Source: Parvibaculum sp. (GTDB lineage: Bacteria > Pseudomonadota > Alphaproteobacteria > Parvibaculales > Parvibaculaceae). Taken from it: a stretch of 64,000 nt of DNA. Made by a program: the position numbers and the translations under genes. The notes beneath the pieces are model-generated. The model was given only the letters and a program-made list of their open reading frames with translations, had not been told where the DNA came from and searched no databases. Below are positions 1 through 8,162 of the stretch, one piece after another. The stretch lies in assembly GCA_030649335.1 (NCBI GenBank), contig JAUSLL010000010.1, forward strand, positions 49,389 to 113,388, read 5' to 3'. Position 1 is the first letter of the stretch; the number at the start of each line of letters is the position of its first letter.

Positions 1-1104
1 GAAATTGCAGGCCTTGGGTTTGGTCAGTGGGAAACTGAATGGAACAAGGATGAACTCAACATTGTCCGCCAAGTTGAGCGATTTGGCGGCGGCAATTGTC
101 TCTGCGTCTGTCTCTTCGAAAATCAACAGTATCTGAAGCTTTGCTGCGGGATAGTCGAGCTTGCTCAGTGAAGCTGCCAGGATAGGCAGCACGGATGCTT
201 CACGAAAGAGAGGCACGAGGATGGAATATGTTGGCAGATCCGTGTCCTTGACGCGTGTACTCGCATCTGTATCCGCATTTTCTGTATTTGTTCGTCGTTC
301 AAGTCCGACGCTGATCGAAAATAGCTTGAGGGCGGCGATAGTGAAAAATCCCACCGCAAAAGTAAGATTCATTGCGACCAGAAATGCGCGCGGGGCTTCA
401 TATGCGAAATACGCCAAAAGCAAAATGGCAACGGGGATGAACCAGGCTTGCGAAACGGATAGCCGGTTTTGCGCTGAATTTTCAGGTGACGTATTCGCCA
501 GTTCCAGGCGTGCTCGCTCGCCAAGTTCGAGCAGGAAGCGACCCTGAATAGCTTGGCGTATGGCAAGCGCACTCGCGAAATAAATGCGACATGGCCGACC
601 CTCCAGCTCTTCGACTGCTGCGCGAACGCGGAATGGATCGGCGGCGACATAGACCGGCTCTCTATTCTTCCATCGCCACGCGATACAGTTGTGCCTGATG
701 TAAAAATCAAGATCCGATGTGTAGCAGAGCGTCGGGTCTATCGGTTGCGCGCGGAGGTCGATATAGGGAACGCCCGTTTGGAGGCTGAGCAACTGTGCGA
801 GATCGGTTGCACGCAAATGGCCAGCACCAACCATTAACTCACCGATGCGGGTGTTTTGACCAATTTGCTGCAGCAACAACGTGTCGAGCGTTGACTTGTC
901 AATCAGGCCCGCTCCAACAGCGAGTTCGCCAAGATATTTACGCCGGTTGCCGACGGCGTCTACGTGTGGCTTTTTCGGCGCGAGGTTGGCCTCAGCGCGG
1001 CTGTCGGCCCATTTGAACTCGGATTTTACCACATGGAAGCCTCCGGCAGCAGAATCCAATCCAGGCGTTATATACGTCGCCGGTTGCCACTCTCTTTTGA
1101 CCAC
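1..1104 (-). CDS. Glycosyltransferase family 2 with N-terminal MshEN/GspE-N domain (3' end cut by window)
   Basis: Reading the minus strand from a GTG codon preceded by AGGGGA gives about 367 open codons that run off the left edge, so the C-terminus is missing. Residues about 55-170 resemble the MshEN/GspE N-terminal domain (LGELAVGAGLID, then RIGELMVGAGHL and GVPYIDL). Two hydrophobic segments follow at about 218-235 and 240-260. From about residue 290 a GT2 catalytic domain starts (PTYSILVPLFREA, LLIFEETDAET, then LTKPKACNF), as in NfrB-like and cellulose-synthase-like enzymes. It probably makes or exports a surface polysaccharide at the inner membrane; the substrate is unknown. Nothing upstream is co-transcribed with it. 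The start choice rests on the ribosome binding site. Confidence 0.8.
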   Translation of the reverse strand, partial: MVKREWQPATYITPGLDSAAGGFHVVKSEFKWADSRAEANLAPKKPHVDAVGNRRKYLGELAVGAGLIDKSTLDTLLLQQIGQNTRIGELMVGAGHLRATDLAQLLSLQTGVPYIDLRAQPIDPTLCYTSDLDFYIRHNCIAWRWKNREPVYVAADPFRVRAAVEELEGRPCRIYFASALAIRQAIQGRFLLELGERARLELANTSPENSAQNRLSVSQAWFIPVAILLLAYFAYEAPRAFLVAMNLTFAVGFFTIAALKLFSISVGLERRTNTENADTDASTRVKDTDLPTYSILVPLFREASVLPILAASLSKLDYPAAKLQILLIFEETDAETIAAAKSLNLADNVEFILVPFSFPLTKPKACNF

Positions 1105-1424
1105 TTTGAATTCCCCTAAAAGGTCATTCGCACGCGATACGCAACAGTCAGAATACGGATTAAGGATCCAAAGGTAGTTTCAATATTTCACCCAAGGAAT
1201 AATCCGAAAGTCTAGGGTGCGCATTTTTTTGGGCACGGGAATTGCTTTTCTGTGGATGAATCTCATGTGCCCGCGAATTGCGTCTATCTGTGGGACGGCG
1301 ATGATGGGTGAATGTCTCGTTTTTGAACGAACCGTCCGGTTTGTTCAAATTTAAGTGTGTTAATAGGCTAAAAATGCGGAGTGCATCGTACCGGTACGCG
1401 AGCCTCTGAAGCCGGAAAGTTAAG
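1105..1424. promoter_or_regulatory. Divergent intergenic region with promoters and a dyad
   Basis: No gene is visible in these 320 bases between the divergent glycosyltransferase and binding-protein genes. The stretch is more AT-rich than its surroundings. It should hold both promoters, and it contains the 26-base inverted repeat listed separately. I could not fix -35/-10 boxes with confidence. Confidence 0.5.
1323..1348. promoter_or_regulatory. 26-bp inverted repeat, candidate operator
   Basis: TTGAACGAACCG, a two-base TC centre, and CGGTTTGTTCAA form a dyad with 11 of 12 matching positions. It lies 76 bases before the binding-protein start. The size and symmetry are typical of a dimeric repressor site; the regulator is unknown. 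Confidence 0.45.
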
Positions 1425-2354
1425 ATGCGCGTTCTGCTCTTCGTCAATTTGCTGGCCATCGTCGTCATCGCGGGTGCATTAGCACGCATTTACGAAGGCA
1501 CGCGCCTGCCGTGGGCGCATGATCAGATAAGGCTGGATGTGTCGGACTTGAGCCAGCTGAATACAGACGCACTGCCATCTGTCTCTGTCCCCTTAACGCC
1601 CAACCCAAATCCACATCGTGGCGATGAGGTGACCAGCACCGAAGAGCTTCCCGCAGTGCTGATGGTGGCGACGGAAGGGGCTTACCCGCCGTTCAATGGT
1701 CGTGATGCCGGAGGTGAGCTAAACGGCTACGACATCGATATTGCGCGCGCGCTTTGCGAGCGGATTAAGCGCACCTGCAAATTTGTGACATACAAATGGC
1801 AGGAATTGCTGCCGGTGTTGAAACGCGGTGAGGTAGATGTCGTCATCGCATCCATGCTGGTGCCCGCTGTGCCGGACAATGGAAAAATTGTTTTCTCTGA
1901 TCCCTACTACAAGACACCAGGACATTTCGCGGCACGTCGCGACGCTCAATTGGGCATCGGTGGTGTCACATCATCGAACATGCAATCCATCGCCGTTCAG
2001 GCAGGCAGCACGCATGAAGCATTCCTTAAGGTGCGTTTCCCCGATGCAAAGCTGCTGACGGTCAAGACGCTCGAGGAGGCGGAAGCGGCGCTTGTGGACC
2101 GGCATGCGGCCTTGCTCTTCGGCGATCGCAACGCATTGCTCAACTGGATGTTGCGCGGTGGCGGCGACGGTTGCTGTCGGATGGTTGGCGGTGATTATGA
2201 TGATCCTGTTTATTTTGCCCGTGGCGCGGGCGTGGCGATGCGGAGCGACCAGCCGGGTTTGCGCATGAAGATCAATCAGGCGATCAGCGATATGGCCAAT
2301 GACGGAACCGAGACACGCATCGCGCGGGCCTATTTCGGGCAAAGCATCCGCTAG
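1425..2354 (+). CDS. Substrate-binding protein, family 3 (amino-acid type), membrane-anchored
   Basis: A hydrophobic segment at residues 4-22 acts as a signal or anchor and is followed by a low-complexity spacer to about residue 75. The rest is a PBPb/SBP_bac_3 domain: VATEGAYPPFNG opens the first lobe, GYDIDIARALCERI and LKRGEVDVVIASM are family signatures, and the domain closes near residue 305. Family members bind amino acids or similar small polar ligands for ABC transporters or for sensor proteins. No permease or ATPase gene is next to it, so it may be an orphan component or a sensory binding protein. The uncleaved-looking N-terminus suggests it stays tethered to the inner membrane. Confidence 0.8.
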   Translation: MRVLLFVNLLAIVVIAGALARIYEGTRLPWAHDQIRLDVSDLSQLNTDALPSVSVPLTPNPNPHRGDEVTSTEELPAVLMVATEGAYPPFNGRDAGGELNGYDIDIARALCERIKRTCKFVTYKWQELLPVLKRGEVDVVIASMLVPAVPDNGKIVFSDPYYKTPGHFAARRDAQLGIGGVTSSNMQSIAVQAGSTHEAFLKVRFPDAKLLTVKTLEEAEAALVDRHAALLFGDRNALLNWMLRGGGDGCCRMVGGDYDDPVYFARGAGVAMRSDQPGLRMKINQAISDMANDGTETRIARAYFGQSIR

Positions 2355-2363
2355 GGCCCCGCT

Positions 2364-2894
2364 TCAATTTTTCGACGGCACCATAAGATCACGCGGACGA
2401 CCGAAAAAAAGCGTCTCCGCCTGACCGTCCGCAATGTCCCGCCAGCTCATGGCATCGGGAAATTCAAACACGATAAAACCGCCCGTCGGCACGCCATTGG
2501 CGACCCGCAAGGCGACTTCGTCCTCGGGGTCACGTGCGAGCGCCATGGCAAGCAGCACGAGACCGGGATTATGCGCCACCACCAGTAGCGTTGTGGCGTC
2601 GTCCGGCGCGCCGTGAATAAGTGCCAGCAGTGCATCAGGCATGGCGTGGTAGAGCGCATCGACATAGGTGACCGGTACATCGCCAAGCGACGCCGCTAGC
2701 GGCGCACATGTTTGTGAGGCGCGCCTTGCTGTCGAGCACAGAACGTGGTCAGGCCGATAGGGCGATTGCGCAATATAATCCGCCATGAAGTCTGCTGCGA
2801 TTTCGCCGCGTGCGTTCAGCGGGCGCGAAAAATCATCACTCGCCGGGTCGCTCCAGTCGGATTTGGCATGACGCAACAGGCAGAGTCGTTTCAT
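2364..2894 (-). CDS. SixA-like histidine phosphatase family protein
   Basis: The protein of 176 residues opens with the RHA(K) signature of the histidine phosphatase superfamily (LCLLRHAKSDW); that histidine would be the phosphate acceptor. LNARGEIAADFMADYI, LCSTARRASQT and VVAHNPG supply the other arginine and histidine of the active site. SixA of E. coli removes phosphate from phosphohistidine proteins; small alphaproteobacterial relatives are common and mostly untested. Its start codon overlaps the stop of the upstream desaturase-like gene by four bases, so the two are probably co-translated. Confidence 0.85.
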   Translation of the reverse strand: MKRLCLLRHAKSDWSDPASDDFSRPLNARGEIAADFMADYIAQSPYRPDHVLCSTARRASQTCAPLAASLGDVPVTYVDALYHAMPDALLALIHGAPDDATTLLVVAHNPGLVLLAMALARDPEDEVALRVANGVPTGGFIVFEFPDAMSWRDIADGQAETLFFGRPRDLMVPSKN

Positions 2895-3727
2895 GGTTTC
2901 GACACTCCGCTCGGCTCAGGCCGCAAACTGGTCTTCAAGAAAGGCAAAATGAGACTCCAGATAAACCGAGTAGGTTTTACATCGTCATGCCCGCCAAGGC
3001 CAATGCGTATCGAAGCCAATGCAGGTCTGTCCAGTTGACGAAAGGTGCCGAACAACCGGTCCCATAACGACAGATTAAAGCCGAAATTCCGGTTCTGTGC
3101 ATCAGGCTCAACCGAGTGATGAACCCTGTGCATGTCGGGGGTAACAATAAAGCGCACCAGCAACCGATTTACCGTCGCGCCAAGCTGAAGATTTGCATGA
3201 TTGAACATGGCGCTGGCATTGAGCAGAATTTCAAAACCGAGAACAGCAACCGGCGGTATGCCAAATGCGACGACCGCCGCAATTTTGACGATCATGCTTA
3301 TAAAGATTTCAAGCGGATGGAACCGCAACGCCGTTGTAACGTCGAGAGCGGGGTCCGCGTGATGTACTTTATGCAGCCGCCAGAATAGCCCTATGCGATG
3401 AAAGGCGACGTGCTGGCCGTAGATCAGTAGATCGAGCCCCGCAAGGGATAGCAGCAAGGAGAGCCACAGCGGCACAGAATAGTAGTTGAAGAGACCCACG
3501 CCTGAATCCTGCGCCCAGATGGCGGTGCCAACGGCGGCCACGGGCAATGCGACCCGCAGCAACAGTGTGGCGGCAACCGTAAGCCCTAGATTTGTGCGCC
3601 AGCGCGCCAGACGCGGCGGCAAGCGACACACGGGCCGGAAGTGTTCGCTCAACGCCATCAGGGTAAAGACCAAGGCGAAGGTGCCGAGGCGGATCCAAGG
3701 TTCTGCCCAAATCAAGGCGGCGCTCAT
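2891..3727 (-). CDS. Sterol desaturase / fatty acid hydroxylase family membrane protein
   Basis: This 278-residue integral membrane protein carries the di-iron histidine clusters of the fatty acid hydroxylase superfamily: HVAFHRIG, HKVHH and HRVHHS, with a further NHAN between them. Hydrophobic segments lie at about 10-30, 45-70, 80-105 and 140-165. Members hydroxylate or desaturate lipids such as sterols, carotenoids, fatty acids or sphingolipids; the substrate here cannot be read from sequence. It forms a four-base-overlap pair with the phosphatase gene downstream. Confidence 0.85.
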   Translation of the reverse strand: MSAALIWAEPWIRLGTFALVFTLMALSEHFRPVCRLPPRLARWRTNLGLTVAATLLLRVALPVAAVGTAIWAQDSGVGLFNYYSVPLWLSLLLSLAGLDLLIYGQHVAFHRIGLFWRLHKVHHADPALDVTTALRFHPLEIFISMIVKIAAVVAFGIPPVAVLGFEILLNASAMFNHANLQLGATVNRLLVRFIVTPDMHRVHHSVEPDAQNRNFGFNLSLWDRLFGTFRQLDRPALASIRIGLGGHDDVKPTRFIWSLILPFLKTSLRPEPSGVSKP

Positions 3728-3931
3728 GGTCGATCCAGTTCAAAGACGGGTGGGGTGGGTGAGGCGGAGATCGGGCGAATGGGCAGTTTAGCAACGGGTG
3801 GCAACGCGTCAAACAGGTCATTGACCGTCAACTGATATGCGGACCCTGCGGCAAACACGCAACATCATTCGGCGCGCGAATTCGGTTAGACTGGCATGAG
3901 AAATTGCCCCGATCAGGCCGGAGCGTCCCCT

Positions 3932-4684
3932 ATGGCTATTTGCATGAGCCAGAAATTCACATCGCGTCGATTTGCACCTATGGCTGCGGCGATGCTTGCT
4001 ATGGCGGGCGCTCTGCTCGCACCAGTTTGCGTATTTGCCGCTGAACCGCTCGGTGATGAAACCTTTGAAGGCGGTTTTTCTTGCCTGGCGCCTTCAGGCC
4101 CGAAGGATCTGGGGCCAATCATTTGCCAAAGCGTCATTAACCCGTCGCTATCGAGTTTCGATTTTTCGCTCTTTTGGCATGGTGGCGAGGCGGCAGGTAC
4201 GCGGATTCTCGACCGCATTGATATTCGCGCCAAGGGCGAAGTAAGTCCGTTTCAGAGCCTCTCGCCCGTTGAGTCCAACGTACCGGTCACCATTGCAAAC
4301 AACGGGTTTGAGGTGATTGATCTCAATTTCGACGGCTTCCTCGACATGCGCGTCATCCGCTTTTTGCCCGCGGGGCCCAACACGCCTTATCAGAACTGGT
4401 TGTGGTCGCCGGAAGAGGCAAAGTTTATCGTCAATCCGGCGCTTGATGAAATCACCTCGCCGCAATTCGATGCCGATGCGCAGGAGATCACCAGCGACTG
4501 GCGCTCCAGTGCGTCGGAACATGGCAGCGATATCTATACTTATGACGGCGATACGCCTGTGCTGATCCATCGCGAAACCGACACGATGGGCGCTGGCGGT
4601 ACATGTGCGCGCACATTTTATGATCGCATTGAGGATGAATTGCGCAAGACTGGCGACGGGACCTGCGAAAATCAGGCTGAGTAG
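3932..4684 (+). CDS. Secreted hypothetical protein, XAC2610-like
   Basis: I place the start at the ATG preceded by GGAG; an in-frame ATG 36 bases upstream would add residues that look non-coding, and another lies 12 bases downstream. The N-terminus is a Sec signal peptide ending near VFAAE. The mature part contains a conserved acidic repeat-like motif (VIDLNFDGFLDMRVIRF) and NWLWSPEEAKF, as seen in XAC2610-type periplasmic proteins of unknown role. Four or five cysteines in the mature part suggest disulfides. No operon partner is evident; the next gene is convergent. Confidence 0.65.
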   Translation: MAICMSQKFTSRRFAPMAAAMLAMAGALLAPVCVFAAEPLGDETFEGGFSCLAPSGPKDLGPIICQSVINPSLSSFDFSLFWHGGEAAGTRILDRIDIRAKGEVSPFQSLSPVESNVPVTIANNGFEVIDLNFDGFLDMRVIRFLPAGPNTPYQNWLWSPEEAKFIVNPALDEITSPQFDADAQEITSDWRSSASEHGSDIYTYDGDTPVLIHRETDTMGAGGTCARTFYDRIEDELRKTGDGTCENQAE

Positions 4685-4693
4685 TTCAATCGC

Positions 4694-5104
4694 TCAGAGC
4701 GACATGTGACGGGCGCGCGCGCCGCGTTCGATGGCGGCAGCCACAAGCTTGTCGAGGCCCAACGCATCACGCAACAATTGCAACAGACGCACTTCTTCCT
4801 GCCCGACGGTGAGGTCGGCTGAAGCGACTTCGACAGCTACCGCATAGCCCGTTTCACGCAGGTGCGGCGGCAACGCGTCGCTGACAAGACCGAAGACAGC
4901 ATCAAGGCCGCCGTCCTCTTGCAGGATCGCGGCGCATTCCTTGGCAACAGAAATGAGCCTTGATGGTTCGAATTTTTTGAACGCAGGTAAGTGTTTGACG
5001 ATGTCACCGATAGTGCGCAATTCGCTGTCGCTCATGGCGCTGTCCACAGCGCTCATGGTGACCATGACATAGATAAGGGCGGTTTCGGGCGCGATCGTTG
5101 ACAT
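4694..5104 (-). CDS. TerB-like protein
   Basis: This 136-residue all-helical acidic protein resembles the TerB/tellurite-resistance fold: an N-terminal helix with VDSAMSDSELRTI (metal-binding type acidic loop) and a second copy-like VASADLTVGQEEVRLLQLL. A GAGGA ribosome binding site precedes the start. Stand-alone TerB proteins are common in alphaproteobacteria and their role is unknown; there are no other ter genes here, so tellurite resistance should not be assumed. It lies just upstream of the DinG-type helicase on the opposite side of that gene's stop, in the same direction. Confidence 0.75.
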   Translation of the reverse strand: MSTIAPETALIYVMVTMSAVDSAMSDSELRTIGDIVKHLPAFKKFEPSRLISVAKECAAILQEDGGLDAVFGLVSDALPPHLRETGYAVAVEVASADLTVGQEEVRLLQLLRDALGLDKLVAAAIERGARARHMSL

Positions 5105-5148
5105 AGGAAGTCCTCGGGCAAAGGCAAGTAATCTGAAGGCGGCTGACC

Positions 5149-8112
5149 TTAGAGCTTGGGCGGCGGGGCGGCAAGGGCAGGTGCTACAGGGGTGCTCAGG
5201 AATTCCCGCGCGCCGACAATGGCTTCCGCAAGCCCCACGCGTTCGACCACGACGCCGGCCGGAAATGCCGACGTTAGCCGCGTCGGCAGGCGGGCATCGA
5301 GCATGACGAATACTCCCTTGTCCGTCTGGCTGCGGATAAGGCGGCCAAAGGCCTGCTTCAGCCGCAACCGCGTCAGCATATCATCGTAGCGTGCACCGCC
5401 GAACTGTGCACGCCGCGCTTTGTGCAATATGTCTGGGCGCGGCCAGGGCGTGCGGTCAAAGACAATCATACGCAGCGATGCGCCGGGCACATCGACCCCG
5501 TCGCGCACTGCATCGGTGCCGAGGAGGCATGCGTTTTGCTCGGCGCGGAAAATATCAACGAGCGTGCTCGTATCAAGCGCATCGACGTGTTGTGCGTAGA
5601 GCGACAAGCCCGCTTGCTCCAACGGGCCGATGATGCGTTCATGCACAGCGCGCAAACGATGGATCGCTGTGAATAGTCCGAGCGCACCGCCGCCTGCGGC
5701 CAAAAACAATTCGCGCGTGGCGCTGGCGATCTGTTGCACGTCTCCGGCTTTAACGTCGCGCACCACGAAAATGCGCGCCTGCGCGGCATAGTCAAATGGC
5801 GAAAGCATGAAAGCGCGCCGGGCCGGTGTGGCGAGATGCACAACGCCGGTGCGGATTTCAGCCGACTGCCAGCTTTCGTCATCCGTTTCATCATCGGGCA
5901 AGCGATCGCGTAAAGTGGCCGAAGTGATGACGACACCATGCGCGGGCTCGAGAACACTTTGCGCGAAAGGTTCGCTCGGATCGCGCCAATGGCGGTGCAT
6001 CCCGACGTCAATGTCGCGGCCCGCGATGCGCTCGATGGCAAACCAATCGACGAAGATCTCCGGTGTTGGTCGCCCGACGGCATTTAGCATGGCGCGCCAA
6101 GAAGGGATCAGCAATTTTGCACGTCGCTCAAGCCCGCGGGCCGCGGCGTCCATGCGCGTACGCGTAGCGCTGTCGAGATCTTCCGATTGTTTGTCGAGTT
6201 TGTTGCGCAAACCATCGGCGATGCGAAGCAGAGGTGTCGCGAGCTTTCCTAACATTTGATCAAACGCGCGTGCTGCCAGCTCAAGATCGTCGATTAACGG
6301 CACAACGTCGGCTTCGAGCGAAAAAGGTGTGTCAGCATTGTCGCTGCGTGCATGGACCTGTTGGCTCACAAGCGCCAGAAATGCCTCCGCCTCGCGCCGT
6401 GGTGTGCCTTCGTTGAGCCTTGCGCCCCAACCGGTCGACGGCAACGCTGCGGCGGCAGATACGGCGGCGGCCAGTGCTTCCTCGCTTGCCGTATCGCCGC
6501 TCACAAGATCGCCGATCCGGTCTTCAAGGCCCCGCCCGCGTCTTCCGCGTGCGCCTTCCGGCCCCCTGATCCAGCGTCGGAGTTCGGCTGTTTCAAGCGC
6601 CGAAAGATGCGTCGAGAAGGCACCGTCAGCGGCATCGAAAATGTGATGACCCTCGTCGAAGACAAAGCGCGAGCGTGCCTCGCGACCGCTTGGCTCTTCG
6701 TCTTCCGCATTGCCCGCCGCCTCGACAGGCACAGCATTGGCGCGTGGCGCTATGATGGCAACCGCCTGATCAAGCGCAGCTTGGCGCATGACGAGCGCGT
6801 GGTTGGCGACGACAATGTCGGCGCGCCTTGCCTTGCGGATGGCTTTTTCGATGAAGCACTTTTTGAAATGTGCGCATGCCGTGTAGATACATTCGCCGCG
6901 CCGGTCGGTGAGTGCGCCACGCGGCTCGCTCGTCAGCCGTTGCGTGAGCCAGGCAGGAAAATCGCCGCCGACCATGTCGCCGTCGCGGCTGACACGCGCC
7001 CAGCGCGCCACAAGGCCGATGGTGACGGCATTGCCGGTCGTTGCCGCGCGGATGGCCATCTCCTCGAAGTTCAACAGGCAGAGATAATTCTCACGCCCTT
7101 TGCGGATGACCGCCTTCTCGCGCTTTTCATCGGGATCGGGGTAGAGGCGCGACAATTCCTGATCGAGCTGGCGCTGCAGGTTCTTGGTGTAGGTCGAGAG
7201 CCAGACCGTGCCTTTGTTGCGCTGCGCCCAGAGACTGGCGGGCGCGATATAGCCGAGCGTCTTGCCGATGCCGGTGCCGGCTTCCGCGATCACGATATTG
7301 GGCGCACCCGCCGCGTCGCGGGCGTTGAAGGCCCGCGCTGTGGCAGCGGCAAAATCGGATTGGCCCAAACGTTGTTCAGCGTCTGGCCCGACGAGTTCTG
7401 CAAGTCTTGCGCGGGCTTCCTCTTCGCTCACCGGCAGCGAGCCGGGTGCCGGGCGCGGCGCTTCGTCTTCCCATTCGAGCAAATCGTTCCATACATCAAA
7501 GCCGCGCCCGATGGGTGGGCGTCCGTCGCGGGCAATGACATCGCCGAGGGCGGCCTTCACACTCGGGCCCCAAGCCCAGCCGCCCTCGGCCATACGATAG
7601 GCGATGCGTCCGGCGGCGCTGCGATCTGGGTAATGCGGCGAACGCAGAGTGGTCAGAAGGCGGTGCGTCGCTTCGCGCAGCATCAGCGCCTGCGCCTCCG
7701 GCGTGTGATCAATGGCAAGATTCAATGCGCGCGCAAGCCCGTTGGGCGTCGGCAAGCAAGGGCTTGCCGGGTGCACAAAGGCAAAAAGTTCGAGGAGATC
7801 GAGCACCTGCGGGCCGATGGCAAAGGAAGTGGCGCGCGCGGCCTTACGTGCGTCAAGCCCGAGCGCAATCCGGCGCGCGGTGAAGCCCCCGTGGACGGTC
7901 AGCACCGAGCCGCGCGCCAGAAGGTCGAGCGCCGCATCGGCGGGCAATTCGTCAATTTCACCTTCGCTGCTCACCGCAATGGCGCCCCAGCCAATTGGCT
8001 CATCAAGGTGCGCGGGCACGAGAGCTGCCACATCAGGCAGCAGGGTGCTGGTCCCAGATATTACCTGTCCGGGAGCCTCGTCGGGCGAATCGTCATCGGA
8101 GTGGTTTGTCAT
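5149..8112 (-). CDS. ATP-dependent DNA helicase, DinG/XPD family
   Basis: A superfamily 2 helicase of about 987 residues. Walker A is EAGTGIGKT; motif II is DEGHH. Four cysteines between them (NYLC, GECIY, TAC, KKC) match the iron-sulfur cluster domain of DinG/XPD enzymes, and the C-terminal half has SATL, DGVDVPG and the arginine-rich QAFGRLIRS motif. Such enzymes unwind 5'-tailed or structured DNA during repair. A long N-terminal region of about 270 residues precedes the motor domain, as in alphaproteobacterial members. An upstream in-frame ATG would overlap the kinase gene by 61 bases; I prefer the ATG starting MTNHSDDD, outside it. The ribosome binding site is weak for both. Confidence 0.85.
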   Translation of the reverse strand: MTNHSDDDSPDEAPGQVISGTSTLLPDVAALVPAHLDEPIGWGAIAVSSEGEIDELPADAALDLLARGSVLTVHGGFTARRIALGLDARKAARATSFAIGPQVLDLLELFAFVHPASPCLPTPNGLARALNLAIDHTPEAQALMLREATHRLLTTLRSPHYPDRSAAGRIAYRMAEGGWAWGPSVKAALGDVIARDGRPPIGRGFDVWNDLLEWEDEAPRPAPGSLPVSEEEARARLAELVGPDAEQRLGQSDFAAATARAFNARDAAGAPNIVIAEAGTGIGKTLGYIAPASLWAQRNKGTVWLSTYTKNLQRQLDQELSRLYPDPDEKREKAVIRKGRENYLCLLNFEEMAIRAATTGNAVTIGLVARWARVSRDGDMVGGDFPAWLTQRLTSEPRGALTDRRGECIYTACAHFKKCFIEKAIRKARRADIVVANHALVMRQAALDQAVAIIAPRANAVPVEAAGNAEDEEPSGREARSRFVFDEGHHIFDAADGAFSTHLSALETAELRRWIRGPEGARGRRGRGLEDRIGDLVSGDTASEEALAAAVSAAAALPSTGWGARLNEGTPRREAEAFLALVSQQVHARSDNADTPFSLEADVVPLIDDLELAARAFDQMLGKLATPLLRIADGLRNKLDKQSEDLDSATRTRMDAAARGLERRAKLLIPSWRAMLNAVGRPTPEIFVDWFAIERIAGRDIDVGMHRHWRDPSEPFAQSVLEPAHGVVITSATLRDRLPDDETDDESWQSAEIRTGVVHLATPARRAFMLSPFDYAAQARIFVVRDVKAGDVQQIASATRELFLAAGGGALGLFTAIHRLRAVHERIIGPLEQAGLSLYAQHVDALDTSTLVDIFRAEQNACLLGTDAVRDGVDVPGASLRMIVFDRTPWPRPDILHKARRAQFGGARYDDMLTRLRLKQAFGRLIRSQTDKGVFVMLDARLPTRLTSAFPAGVVVERVGLAEAIVGAREFLSTPVAPALAAPPPKL

Positions 8113-8162
8113 CGCCGCGTAGTATAGCGGGGCGAGCGCGAAAATCTGCCTTTGCTGGCGGC

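Noticed and set aside
6352..8127. A 591-codon open frame on the plus strand inside the DinG-type helicase gene
   Set aside because: It is antisense to a gene with all helicase motifs, its sequence shows no domain, and long antisense frames are common in GC-rich DNA.
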